In this document: positions 11,799-23,645 of the stretch, one piece after another
Layout of the letters: each line of letters starts with the position of its first letter
Position numbering within the stretch: position 1 is the stretch's first letter
Origin: Theobroma cacao
Lineage: Eukaryota; Streptophyta; Magnoliopsida; Malvales; Malvaceae
Direction of reading: 5' to 3'
Assembly: GCF_000208745.1 (NCBI RefSeq)
Contig: NC_030852.1
Location: 33,157,379 to 33,221,378, forward strand
DNA length: 64,000 nt
Notes under the pieces: model-generated
What the model was told of the DNA's origin: nothing
What the model saw: only the letters and a program-made list of their open reading frames with translations
The model's database searches: none
Made by a program: the position numbers and the translations under genes

Positions 11799-13138
11799 AT
11801 TGCTGAATTTCTCCAATTATCTTGAGATGTAGCCGTATAATATTTTTAGCCTGAATAGCCGAATAGATTAGTTAAGCAGCCATCTTACTACTAGTTATTT
11901 CTTTATTTATGCAACTTGTCCAAAAAAGTTCCCAACCATATGGTATGATTACCCAGTAGTGAAAAATTATTGTGACAGTTTCAACCTTTTTTAAACTTAT
12001 TGGATACTTTAAACGTGGCCACTGTTAAAAGCCCATCATAATGATGTTTCTTTAAAGTGATTAAGACAAAGTAACCTCTAATTAATCTTGATAAGGAAAT
12101 AAAACCAGTTCCTGGATAATTAGTATTTACGCCTCTCACCATTCAGAAACTTAGATTTGCTTTGTAGGTCCTAGACTTGTTCTGAAACTAGCGTTTCATG
12201 CTGAACCAGCAGGCTTGCAAACAGGTAAATCCTTTTCAACATTGGGTGGAATCCGAAGAATTGGGTTGCTCTCGAAGAAATTAACTGGCTTCAAATCAAA
12301 GCTTGAGGAAACAGTTGGCATAATAGGAAAGTCCTCTTGGCATGGTATGTGATGGAAGCCTAGAGTATACCACAGCACAATATCCTTGTTCTCAATTGAT
12401 CGGTCCCTGCAAAAATCAATCACATTGGAAATGGAAATGAACATTAGCTATGGAATAATCAATTTGAACAGGGAAAATAGATGTTAACCAAAATCAACAT
12501 TCTTCGTTTCTTACCTATCAGACCAAACTGCAAGAGTGTCTTCACCCTGGCTCTGGTAAACAAATAATCCACCTGCCCATTGCTAGCTTTTGTTATATGG
12601 AGTGACCCATATCTGGTTATTTGTGAATGCACCTCTTCTCTGTGGTGGATCTTCATGATCCAGCAAGCTAAAGGCGGTACCGCCAGGAACTACCTTATAT
12701 CCAACCGAGTTCCCAACCCTTGTCTTCTTAGTTGGATTGATCACATGGAACTCAGATGGGTCATAGAGTTTAAGCTGAACTTGTGCATCTTTCTCTGTTT
12801 TAGCCACATTTCTGACAGCTTTAGCTTTTTCTTGGTGACTCTCCCGGAGAGGTATCTTGCCTCTTGATATTTACTTTAACAAAGGAATTATCGGAGCCAT
12901 CTATGTCCATATCCAAGTAGAATGTGATGCAATGATCATGGATAACGCCAATAACGTTTTCAGACAAAAGCGTGCCAAAGAGATGTTCTTGCCCTTCCAC
13001 TTGGTTCATGTTTTCATAGGTGGTCCCTTTCACCGTCAGAATGCCGCTAAGTCAAACCTGTGGCCATCAGTAATTTTGATTTTAGAACAGCGTAATATGC
13101 TACCCAGGAAACTCCAAATAAACGCCAAATTTCAATGA
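11799..13138 (-). repeat. Duplicate of the amine oxidase 3' region (source 26724-28068)
   Basis: Nearly identical to 26724-28068 in the same orientation, so it includes the 3' flank, the last two coding exons and part of an intron. Similarity ends abruptly after TTCAATGA at both copies. Its left edge abuts copy A at a CTCAC shared by all three junction sequences. Confidence 0.85.
12196..13057 (-). pseudogene. Copper amine oxidase fragment, last two exons only
   Basis: Copy of exons 3 and 4 of the intact amine oxidase at 27.1-29.9 kb. It starts with the VGLSG-like exon boundary at 13057 and keeps the stop at 12196-12198. The first exon and the exon carrying the NYDY cofactor tyrosine are missing. 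A 5-bp deletion near 12820, relative to the source gene, shifts the frame in exon 3, and the residue after the HxH copper pair is Cys where the source has Tyr. It cannot encode an enzyme. No upstream gene lies in register to give a fusion product. Confidence 0.9.
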
Positions 13139-13531
13139 AATAGTAGTTTTTGGTGTATGGGGATTCGTATAAGCCACTGTGATTTGTACGACTGGGCAAC
13201 GTGGCTGGCTTGAATTTGTTTTCATGTTTTGATTATTCAGGTGAGTCTTCTCGACGTCCATCATGCCTTTTCAATTTTTTCTTAATCTTTATGAAATATG
13301 GACGGATTACAGTGAAGCGATAATTGTGAAGTTGAGTTGTATTGCCAACAACCAAACTCCCTAATCAGCTTTGCCTTTGGCTTTTGAAGTTGGCAATGAC
13401 CAATGGCCACATTATTAGACTTTTTGTCACTTGCTCGGTTAGAAATTACAATTATTTATAATTTATTTAAGGAAACGGGAACTTACACTTCCCAATCAAA
13501 ATAATTCTCTCCAATTTCTCTCCCCAACTAA
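13139..13531. other. Intergenic, right of the amine oxidase fragment
   Basis: Unique-looking sequence with no open frame of note. It separates the amine oxidase duplicate from the duplicated exon-like units and may be the left part of the Helitron that ends at 15139. No Helitron 5' end could be fixed. Confidence 0.4.
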
Positions 13532-13930
13532 AAACCTTCAAACTGTCATAAAATATCATTTCATTTCTTTTTTGTTTTGTTCCTTTAGATTATTCAATTA
13601 TTTAAAATTTTTTTGACATATGAAATACAGCTGAACAGGAGTCTATCTTGATGATGCAACTTGCAGAGAAAATCGGTGACGAAGAATATGTAAAAAGCAA
13701 AGGTATTCCTTAAATTATGTCTTGCTTAAACTTTTGAACTATCATAAAATTTCATTTCATTTCTTTTATGTCTTGCTTTTTATTTTTTGTTCCCTTCGTT
13801 TGTTCAATTAATTGAAATTGTTTTGACATATGAAATGCAATTGAGCCGGAGTCCACCTTGATGATGCAAACTGAAGAGAAAATAGGTGAAGAAGAAGATG
13901 TAGAAAACAAAGGTATTTCTTAAATTATAA
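13532..13930 (+). repeat. Two tandem ~200-bp units, each with a 72-nt exon-like core
   Basis: Units at about 13532-13728 and 13729-13930 align with each other. Each has a T-rich tract, TTTGACATATGAAAT, a 72-nt core and a GTATT donor-like end. Core 1 (13631-13702) follows a CAG acceptor and reads EQESILMMQLAEKIGDEE then YVKSK. Core 2 (13841-13912) reads EPESTLMMQTEEKIGEEE then DVENK, but its acceptor is CAA. This looks like a duplicated acidic mini-exon of a gene I do not recognise, probably a captured fragment. Confidence 0.6.
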
Positions 13931-14119
13931 AATCATCTCTTCTTTTTGGCTATTTAGTAAAGCACTACTTTTTTTGTTAAGATTTTATTTGATTTTACCT
14001 TTTTTTACTTATTTATCACTACCTATCTTAACTATTTCGAAAATTAATGTGGGCATTAATTTTCGTCAATTTTTTTATATCGATATTGTTTTATACTTTA
14101 ACAAAAGATAATATCAGTC

Positions 14120-14230
14120 AAGACTCCAGTGGTTCCACACACAGCTATCCAGCTAATTTTTCTGATTATAAGACTCAAAAAAGGGTCTGTTTTACACGAT
14201 TATTTTTGTTGCTTTCAGCATTTCAAGTGT
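14120..14230 (+). other. Possible third captured exon, gene unknown
   Basis: Starts after an AATATCAG acceptor-like site and runs open to a GTAAGT donor-like site. Joined in phase to the preceding mini-exons it would begin VKTPVVPHTAIQL; another frame is open too. There is no recognised domain. It supports the idea that a multi-exon gene fragment lies here, but weakly. Confidence 0.3.
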
Positions 14231-15111
14231 AAGTAGTTTGTTCTGCTCTTTTGACACTGGTTCTTGTCACTTTTTTGCTGCACCTTCTGCAAAAAGTATT
14301 AATCATTAAAGGAAGGATTTTCACCATAGGCTTAACCACCAAAGTAATGAAATCAAGAATAGTCAACTAGAAAATGTTTGATTATGATGAGCTGCGAAAC
14401 TAAGAATGCTACACTTCCAAGTTCTGCTGCTGCACTTTTCAAAAAAAAAGTTTCTGTTGCTGCTTCAAAAACAATGACACTTCCAACAAGAATAGAACTA
14501 GAAGAACAACTTTACGATCACCGGTTAGCAACCAAGTAGCTAGAAAACTATTCCTCAAGTTGACACTGCAGAACACTATAATGTTAACTTTTATATGCAC
14601 AAAAGTAACTGCAAAAACACAATATCATAGCATAATGTAAATTTTGTTCATGGTTACACTCCTTTTGTTAAGTAGGTACAAATAAATGTATAAATTTATA
14701 AACATTGCCTCTTATTTTTTGTTTAAAGCAAGCATAACAAATTGAAGAGTGAATAATGATCTTAATTTTCATTTTGACCATTCACTTTCACTTGACTAGG
14801 TGCAAATAAATGTATACCCTTTCCTTTTGTATGAAAATTTGTATATTTTTTTTTGCCATAAACATTTCTTACAATAATTTTTTTTAACCTAAGTGCAAAG
14901 CATGGAGGTAAAGTCTAATATTTTTAAAAAGAAGTCTTAATAGGGCTTTCAGAGTTAACCACATGAAAGGTAGAGAGAGTGAAAAAGAAAAGATATTGAA
15001 GCAATGAGAGAGAAAGAAGGGGGTGCAAAGAGGTCAGAGTTTATTATGTGAATAACAAATAAAGAGAAAGAGAACAGATGTTGAAGCAAAGAGAGGGAGT
15101 GCAAAGAGGCC
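14231..15111. other. Helitron body, no gene recognised
   Basis: AT-rich, with a GA-rich part at 14960-15110 that holds two related blocks around TTGAAGCAA and GTGCAAAGAGG. No Rep/helicase coding is visible, so any Helitron here is non-autonomous. Confidence 0.4.
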
Positions 15112-15139
15112 CGTGTGTTGCACACGAGTCATACTCTAG
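15112..15139 (+). mobile_element. Helitron 3' terminus (hairpin plus CTAG)
   Basis: A perfect 6-bp stem CGTGTG/CACACG with TTG loop (15112-15126), then nine bases, then CTAG (15136-15139) followed by T. This is the diagnostic 3' end of plant Helitrons: a hairpin about 10 bp before CTRR, inserted next to T. Similarity between duplicates A and B starts two bases further on, as expected if the Helitron sits at the left edge of copy B. The 5' TC end was not located. Confidence 0.7.
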
Positions 15140-15141
15140 TT

Positions 15142-16685
15142 TACTAAATTACATTCCCCACCTTCACTTTTTCATTTTTAATTTTTAACCACCTGTCCTT
15201 TACTTGTTCTTTTTTTCTCATCTAGTTACCTTTACACTTTTCTCTTTCTTTAGTCTTTACTCTTTTTTTCTTCAAAACCTAAACCTAAATCCTAAACTCC
15301 CTAAGCAAGTTGATAATATGTGATGATTAATGGTTTTGTGTTAAATAGTTTTATATTTTGTAGATGTTAATTTTATTATTTTTGACTTTTTGTTATGTTA
15401 AATTTTAAATATTAATTTGATGATTTATGTAAAAAAACATAATTATGTGAGTGAAGGAATAAATTTCATAATTTTTTCTGATATTAAGATTATTTATATA
15501 TTTTATAATTATGAATGAAATTTATAAATTTTATTATTAAAATTTGTATAAAAATGATAAAATTTTAATTCATTGGTTTAAAATTGAATTGATCGAACCA
15601 ATTTAATATTTAATCTATTTGACTATTTTATATTTGATCAATTTTAATTAATTTCTTAAAAATATTTAATTTATTTAATATTTAAAATGACAGACCAAAT
15701 CAATTCAATTGCTCAAATGCTCACCCATGTATCAATAATTCTGCTGGTGGGCTGTAATCCAATCTACATGGCACAGGCCTAGAGGGAGTTTGCACCCAAG
15801 CCTTGCTGTCAGAGCTCCCATCTCCTCTTTAATCAGGCACATAGTGGTCCCATGCTTTTTTTGTATTCGGTTTTCAATTGTCTATTTCACACATTTTGTC
15901 TCTTTCTTATCATTTTGAATTGATTTTCACAGAATTTAAAAGAATTAATTTTAATATATTTTATATTAAAATTTTAATTTTTCTTTATAAATTGATGTTT
16001 TATGATTTTTAATATAAAAAATCATAAAGGAAATAATTTTGAAATATATAAATATAAAAAAAGAAAATGTAATATATTATTATCTGCGTTTAAAAAAGAA
16101 AAAGGAAACACTGTTTTAGTACATTAAAAAATATTAAAGAATGTTACAGACAGACTTTTATTTTTTTTGGACTGAAAATATCTTTCATTAATTCTACAAT
16201 TGTCAATTACATTGTGAATATCAAAATTAGACAGTGACATGCCTCCTATCCTGTTTGTTTCTCCTTCCAAGGAGATAAGCCTCCTTAAAAACCTTATCAT
16301 AGTGAATCCTGTGAGACAAACCTATGATAAAGAAAGAGTAGTCACCTGCCATGGAATATTACAATCTCATTTACAAATTCGAATTATCCTTCATTGCTTA
16401 GAAACAAATTCCTATCATTATTAACAACTTTATGGATCAACACTGATAATTTTGATAAATTTTTTCATTCAACCACCTCATTCACCATTCTTTTAACTAC
16501 TTGGGTAATCGAAAATGTGCTGTCTAATTAGTCTCTCGAGTATAAATTAATGAGAGAGACTTTTACTTTTAATTGTAACATTGACAAACTTTAACTCCAT
16601 CTTAATTTCATCCCAAATCTATAACAACAAGTGGACCACTTTTTATCAATTTAAAACCTCATCTCCTTTTTCATCATTTACTCAC
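15142..16685 (+). repeat. Segmental duplicate, copy B (of 10634-11798)
   Basis: Direct-orientation duplicate of copy A, interrupted at 16165-16556 by a retroelement. Without that insertion the copies have nearly equal length (about 1152 and 1165 bp). It continues beyond CTCAC (16681-16685) into sequence not present next to copy A. Confidence 0.8.
16165..16556 (-). mobile_element. Short non-LTR retroelement insertion with target duplication
   Basis: Inserted in the - orientation: its poly(A) tail is the T-run at 16161-16168, preceded in element sense by TTAATGAAAGATATTTTC, similar to the other LINE ends here. It is flanked by AGACTTTTATTTT (16152-16164) and AGACTTTTACTTTT (16557-16570). Copy A (about 11687-11700) has the site once, an empty site. 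It is a 5'-truncated LINE or a SINE. Confidence 0.7.
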
Positions 16686-17130
16686 CAACCAATCTTGCCC
16701 GTGCCGTTCTCCCTTTACCGACTCTGTCCAACTTGCAATTTTCTTATGCGCGATGGGATTCACGTGCAAAGTCTGTTAGGCCTTGTTGATCGCTCCGACA
16801 GTTTTTTCCTACATTTTTTCTCCGTATTTTCCTTGTTTATTTTTTTGAAGAAAAATGAGAAAAAAATTGAGAACAAATTTCCTTCAAAGTTTCTATAGAA
16901 ATTTTCCTCAACTTTTTCACTTAGGAAAACTAATTTTCAAAAATTTTGTTTTCTTGTCCTTAATTAAAACCAAAGAAGACCTCAATCACTCATCCCATTT
17001 TCCAGGTATGAGTGTATGTTACAAACTTAAATATCTTCTTGACCAAATTAAATTATCTTAACAAAGATCCAAGGCACATTTTAATCATGGTTGTATTCAA
17101 ATTCCCTTGGTAAGTCCGGGAAACTTCAAC
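16686..17130. other. Upstream region of the third P450
   Basis: AT-rich upstream sequence with scattered short open frames that have no recognisable domain. No other feature seen. Confidence 0.5.
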
Positions 17131-17137
17131 TATATAA
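17131..17137 (+). promoter_or_regulatory. Candidate TATA box of the third P450
   Basis: TATATAA 52-58 bp before the first in-frame start codon. Assigned by position and consensus. Confidence 0.45.
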
Positions 17138-17188
17138 GGTATCGAATGGTTTCAGCTTTTAAAGTAACCAAACTCATCTTAACCCTTC

Positions 17189-18916
17189 ATGTTCTCACGC
17201 GTTTCAATTTCTTTTGCGATGACAACTCAAGACTTCTTTGACAAAGGAGAGAAGTTCCCACAAACAACAATCCCTTGTGTTCTTATTACATTATTACTAG
17301 CCTTGTGTTTGTTTCCATGGTCAATCAAGAAATTGAGGGGATCAGGAAAGGCAAAGCAGCTACCGGGACCCCGTGGCTTACCCCTGGTCGGCTACCTCCC
17401 ATTTCTCAGTAGAAACATCCACAAAACTTTCATGGAATTGACCAAGATTTATGGTCCAATTTATAAACTTCCGCTTGGACAGCGACAATGTGTGATAATA
17501 AGCTCTCCAAACTTGGCAAAAGAGGTGGTACGTGACCAAGACACCATTTTTGCCAACCGTAACCCGACCATTGCAGCACTGGCTTTCTCTTTTGGTGGAA
17601 AGGATATTGCTTTCACGCCTTATGGGCTAGAATGGCGGATGCTGCGCAAGATATTCGTCCAGGAAATGCAGAGTAAAGCAAAGCTTGATGCGTTTTACTT
17701 TCTACGAAAAAATGAGGTTCAAAAGAGTGTTAGAGATGTACTTGGGAAGGATGGAATCCCCATTGATGTTGGACTTTTGGCGTTTTCAACAGTGATCAAC
17801 ATGATAACTAGCATGTTCTGGGGTGGCGCGATTCAAAGAAACAAAGGAGCTGGCACCAATGCCGAGTTTCGCGCAGCAGTCTCGGAACTCCTCGTTATAT
17901 TGGGAAAACCAAATATTTCAGATTTCATCCCAAGTCTGGCGAGATTTGATCTACAAGGAATAGGGAGGAATGTGAAAAAGGCATCCAAGAGGATAGAACA
18001 AATTTTCGATTCCGTGATCTATCAAAGGATGAAAAAGAACGAGGAAAAAAGTCAAGGCACAAAAAAGAAAGATAGTAATGATTTCTTGGATTTCCTTCTA
18101 GAGTTCAGAGATCAAGACACTGGAAGTCACTTTCCCGAGCACAAATGAAAGCCTTCCTCGCGGTAAAGTTCCTCCTCTCAATTCGTTCTTCCATTCCCAT
18201 TAACTAGGAATAACAAAAATTTTACTATTCCAAGTGTCCAAGACTCCAAGTAATCTTTTTGTTTTGTCTTTTTCAATTGTTAACAGGACATTGTAATTGG
18301 GGGAACCGGCACAACCTCGACTGCTTTTGAATGGACAATGGCAGAACTGATGCTACACCCAGAAACGATGAATAAAGTGCAAGAAGATTTAATAGAAGTG
18401 GTGGGTGCTAACAAAATTGTTGAAGAGTACCATATTTACAAATTGCCTTATTTGCACGCAGTTGTGAAGGAAGCATTAAGATTGCATCCACCAGCTCCGC
18501 TCCTCCTACCCCGTTCCCCGACCCAAAGTTGCACCGTGGGAGGCTATACTATACCAAAAGGAGCTAAGGTTTTCATGAATGCTTGGGCTATGCATAGGGA
18601 TCCCCAGTTTTGGAACGATCCCTTGGAGTTTCAGCCTGAGAGATTTATTGGTGATCATGCTGATAACTTGGATTACTTAGGGAAAAACTTCCATTATATT
18701 CCGTTTGGGTCTGGTAGGCGAATATGCGCAGGGCTTCCCCTGGGGCAGAGGATGTTGATGTATATATTGGCTACATTCTTGCATATGTTCGAGTGGAAAA
18801 TGTCGGATGGTGAAATGCCAGATACCAGGGAAAAACTTGGGATTGTGTTGGAGAAGTTAACGCGGTTAATTATTATTGCGACACCAAGATTCTGCACCTT
18901 AGAGCTTTATAAATAG
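17189..18916 (+). pseudogene. Cytochrome P450, CYP706 family, frameshifted
   Basis: Same two-exon layout as its neighbours: exon 1 17189-18162 (donor GTAAAG) and exon 2 18287-18916. The start at 17189 or the ATG at 17219 is possible. The N-terminal anchor, PGPRGLPLVGYLPFL hinge, ExxR (KEALR), PERF and haem loop FGSGRRICAG are all present. Two faults are seen. In exon 1 the frame breaks near 18130-18136 and reaches a stop at 18148; the RAQMKAFLA expected before the donor lies in another frame, fitting a one-base deletion. In exon 2 the helix-I motif reads GGTGTT, with the conserved acidic residue replaced by Gly. It is more diverged than the other two P450s and is possibly of another CYP706 subfamily. 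Sequencing error could explain the frameshift, but not easily both faults. Confidence 0.8.
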
Positions 18917-18924
18917 GAGTGGTC

Positions 18925-18946
18925 ATATATATATATATATATATAT
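18925..18946. repeat. (AT)11 microsatellite
   Basis: Uninterrupted AT dinucleotide run just after the stop codon of the third P450. Confidence 0.9.
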
Positions 18947-19099
18947 TAAAATGTTTAAATATATGTTGAAGTAACAATATATATTGTACATTTTACCGAA
19001 AAATAAAAATTATAATATACTAGTAATGCTAGATTTATTTAGTCCTTTCAGTTTCAGTTTTGTAGTGCTTTTTTCACTTCATTATGCTCTCCGTATATT

Positions 19100-20918
19100 T
19101 AGTAGTTTTTCTTTTTTTTTTTTGAAAGATTGTGAGAACTTGCATTTAATTAAGGGGATATGGAATGGATATGGAACGTGGCACTTCGCAGACAGCTTTT
19201 TGATTGAGAGGTTGAGTAATGGGAGAAATTTGAAGGTATCCTTAAAGAATTTCATCTTAACAAGGAATTGAAAAATGAGCTGATGTGAAAAAGTGAAGCA
19301 AGTGGAAACTATACAACTAAATCCTTTTGCAGGTACACCCTTAGCACAAGTGTGAATGTTGATGGGGTTTGGAAACAAGTGTGGGCTAATATTGCTCCTC
19401 ATTGAGTTGAAATCTTTGTGTGACAACTATTACAAGGTAAAATAGGAGTTAAGGAAGAGTTTGTTAAAAGGGAAGTGAACTTGAATAGTGATTTGCAATG
19501 TGTGTTGTGTAATGTTGAAAAGGAGACTTGTGATCACCTTTTTGTTAATTGTAACGAATCATGAAAAATATGGGCAGGATGGTGCAGGTTATGGGGCACA
19601 ATGTGGATCTCCCAAGGGAAGGTTAAGGAGCTGTTTGTGGTGTGGAACAAATGGCAGCTGGGTGGGTTAGATGTTAGGATCTAAAAAATGGGGTTTTTTG
19701 CAGTGGTGTGGTCCATATGGAAAAGTAGAAATTAAATTGTATTTTAAGGCAATGAGTGGAATAGGAACCAGGCTTTGGAGCTAGCTAGGATTAGGGTGGC
19801 TTCTTGGGCAAATGCTAAATGGCCAAAAGAATATCTATATGTGCTAGATGTGTATAGACAGCCCCCAGCCCAAGGCTAGGATGCTAAGAAAAGTAAAGAA
19901 AGGAAGAGAATTTAATGGGAAAAAACCCTTGCAAGGACAACTAAAATTTAACATCGACGGAGCAGCTAGAGGATGTCTTGGGCTTGCTGGGATAGGAGGG
20001 ATTTTGAGGGATCACAGGGGGAAGTCAAAATCATTTTCTCCAAAGCTATAGGTGAGGCTGACTCCAATTTCACAAAGATGATGGCAGTGAGGGAAGCTTT
20101 CTTGATTTTTTCAGCTTCAAGATGGAAGGATAATCATAAACTTTTCATTGAGAGTGATTCAAATAATGCGGTTAAATGGACAATTCATCCAGATACGGTT
20201 TCGTGGAGAGTGAAAAAAGTGGTTTTGCAATTGGAGAGATTGAAAGAGGAATTGGAGGGTTAGGAGATTCGACATATTAGAAGAGAAGCTAACGAGAGAG
20301 CTAATACTTGAGCAAAAGAAGGTTCTCAACAACAATCCAACATCTTGAGAACTTTCACTTAAGTGCTGAACCCTTGTTTTTTTTTTTTTTTTTGCCCTTT
20401 GGGTGTTTTGTGGTTTTGTTGATGTTGTGGGATAGGGGGGAAAAAAGTGAAAGTTGAATCATTGTGAAGTTTGTTTGAAGGACGTTAAGATGCAAGGAGG
20501 TTTTCCTGAACGGTTGGGAGATCACACCATTGAGTTTCCTTGTGTCTATGTTTATGGAGTGTTCGACAGTTCGTTTTTTGGTTTTTGAATTTTTACTCAA
20601 TCCAAGAGGGTATGCTGGAGACCCGAAATGCGGGGTGGTCTTTTTCATGTTTGTGGGGAATGATTGTTTCATGCAGGATGACAGTTTTTAGGTGGTTTGG
20701 GGTTTTTCTGGTGCCTTGTTTCTTTGCTCTTGAAAGGGCTGAAGCCTGATAGGGCAGGTCATGCCACGGGATATTGGGGGGTACATCGGCTGGTGGTGGG
20801 TGTAACTTCGAATATTTGTGGATTCCTTCTGTACCATGGCCTGTATCAGATATGGGGAAATATTCATTACCTTTATTTTAATGAAATCTCTCTAAATGAC
20901 TTTTTAAAAAAAAATCAA
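19100..20918 (+). mobile_element. Decayed L1-type LINE, 5'-truncated
   Basis: The + strand translations, broken by several stops and frameshifts, show the C-terminal part of a plant LINE ORF2. There is a zf-RVT-like segment with CVLCNVEKETCDHLFVNC near 19500, then VVWSIWKSRN. An RNase H domain follows, with LKFNIDGAARG near 19940, FIESDSNNAVKW near 20150 and IRHIRREANERAN near 20270. A long 3' UTR ends TTTTAATGAAATCTCTC plus an A-run at about 20910-20918. The 5' boundary is uncertain. It is not active. Confidence 0.8.
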
Positions 20919-23609
20919 GGGCCCTATTTAGTATGAGGAAAGTGAGTCACTTTTTTTAAAATTTAATTGATGGAAAAGATATTTTTATGCTCGATATGTT
21001 TCATTAACAATTTAACTTTACCTTGCGCTTCGCATCCCTGCAAGTCTGTGGAATATCATTTTCATAAAGAGAGGTGGGAAGGTGACTTTCTCCTGTCCAC
21101 GAAAAGTAAACAAAATTTTTAAATTAAAATTATCTTTCGACTTCTTTTTACTCCTTAACTTCGAGTTGAACTGAATTTAGGTTTAAATTTTGAACCTCAA
21201 GTCTCAAATCTTGAAAATTTGAGATTTAAATAATGTTTGGCTGCGATTTGTGTTATAAGATGAGAGATGGAGCTTTCAAACTCAAATATTTGTTTTTTAA
21301 TTAAATAAATAAATAATAAAAATACTACAAAAAAGATTTTTATTAATTTTTAATAAAAAATAAATTAAAAATTTAATACCGTTACCCACACATGAGAACA
21401 ATAACAAAACACAAAATTTTATATATAAAAAAATTTTAAGGTACTATGTGAAAAAAATGCCATGGTATACAAGAAGTGCATGTGAAATTTATCTCATTTT
21501 TTTTATAAAATATATTTTTTAATTTAAATTTTCAAAATACTTTAAAATAATCAAATATTAATATAAAATAATATTTTATTATTTTAATAATAAAATAATA
21601 ATTAAATAGATGAACCAAACTAAACTTAAACTTTACAATCTAAAATGGAAAGCCTCATATGTTCAGTTCAACACACGAACACCTTGTGACATATAAGTGT
21701 TATAAACTTACATTTTGATGTATAATGATAATTTTTAGAATTAAAAATTATATTTTAATAAAAACATGTAAATCAAAAAATTTTATTATTATATTTTAAA
21801 AATTTTAATCAATACCTTTTATGCATCGTTCTTTGCAAGATTAATTTTTGAACAATTTAAGATTTAGTAATCACTTTTATAAAAATTATATTCTAAAACA
21901 CATCAAACGTCACTTAAGTGATTGACGGGTGAAAGGTATGACTAGCAGCCTTCGGTTGAGAAAAAATATTACACTGTCAAAATGAGACTCAGCTACTCGA
22001 TGGCGTCCTTGCGTGAGAAAAAATATCCTATAAAGCTGTATGTATAGTATCCATTAATCAAAATAAGATAATTACTAGTCTTTAGGAGGACGTGAGTTAC
22101 AGTACGAGGCAAGAAAAGAATTGAGCAAAACGTGGTGGTAAAAGTAACTACACGAAATTATAAAATTTAAAGGTTTTTGTAATTTGATTATTATTTTAAG
22201 CCAAATATCCAAGTGCCTGCAAAATATATCATCAGTCAATTTCTCACGCAGGCGGGAGCCCCATATTTAAAATTTTTTTATCTTATATAAAATTTTTAAA
22301 ATTTTTAATATATTTTTTAATGGTCCTTTCAATAATATTTTATTTAATAATTAATATAAATAAAAAATAAAAAAAATCTTACATGGTTCACTGAATTTCA
22401 AAAGTTTTTTATGTTTTTAATTTATATTATTATTTTTATTTATATTTTTATACTATTTATTTTTATATTTTAAGTTTTTCTAGATTTACTTTTTTAATTT
22501 GTTACGAATCATCAATCATTTTTTTTTTGTTATGTCATATGTAAGTTTTATCTTTTTCTTATTATGTGAATTTTATTTTTTATTATTTTAATTTTTTAAA
22601 ATTAATAAATTATTATATAATTTTCAAATATAAGTTATAGTGTTACACTGTTATTTATAATTTTATCAATGTATCATTTTTTAATTAATCATGATTATAT
22701 AAGAAAAAATTATCTTGAGTATATCTTTTTTATATACTTTACGTTTTATATTTAATTGAAAAAAAATTATCTTGAATATATAGTCTTTATATAATCTTAA
22801 TTATATAAGAAAAAATTATTAATCTTATATATTGTATTTAACTATTTATAATTTATGTATTATGATTTTATATTTAGCATTATAAGTTTAAATAGAAATA
22901 AAATAAAAATATTATATGTTGAATGCATTAATTTTTTTCAAGTTTAATTAAAGTATGAGTAGATTGAAAACAATTAACAAATTTTTTTAAAAAAAAGATG
23001 CAAATCCTCCAAATGATTTTTCTACACTTAAGCTATCAAACCTCGATATTTCTACTCACGAACAAAAATAATGTGAATCAAAATGTCCAATACTTAATAC
23101 TAAAGTAATGGACCTTTTTAGTACATAATTTTTAATTGATGAATTTGAATTTAGAAAATATAGTCGAGCACAACTTTCTTAAAAAACTATTAGAAGTTTT
23201 TTTTTCTTAATTTATATGTTATAAAAAATTAATTTCTATTAATAATATTTTGATTATTGATTAAGCTCAATATATCAATTTTTAAAATTTTTAACCTTTA
23301 TTTGTTTGTCTCTAACCCCCAACAAAAATTAGCTAACTCCACTCCTGTTCTCACTTGTTCCAAACTTCATTATTAAAAATCAAATATCTTTTTTAAAATA
23401 GAGATTAATTAATTGATAATTTCATTAATGGAAATGGACATTTAATATTTAACATATATCAATGTTGCTCATAAATAAATTTTTAAATCTCTTCAATAAT
23501 TTTTTTTTAGCAAATGTCTTCATTATTGATAATCAAGATATTTCTTTAAATAAAATAGATATTACAATTTTATTTTTATAATTTGATTATTGTAAATGAG
23601 TGAATAATT

Positions 23610-23645
<36 letters not shown>

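Noticed and set aside
12459..13033. Short frames at 12.4-13.0 kb as small independent genes
   Set aside because: They are exons and antisense shadows of the duplicated amine oxidase fragment, broken by a 5-bp deletion.
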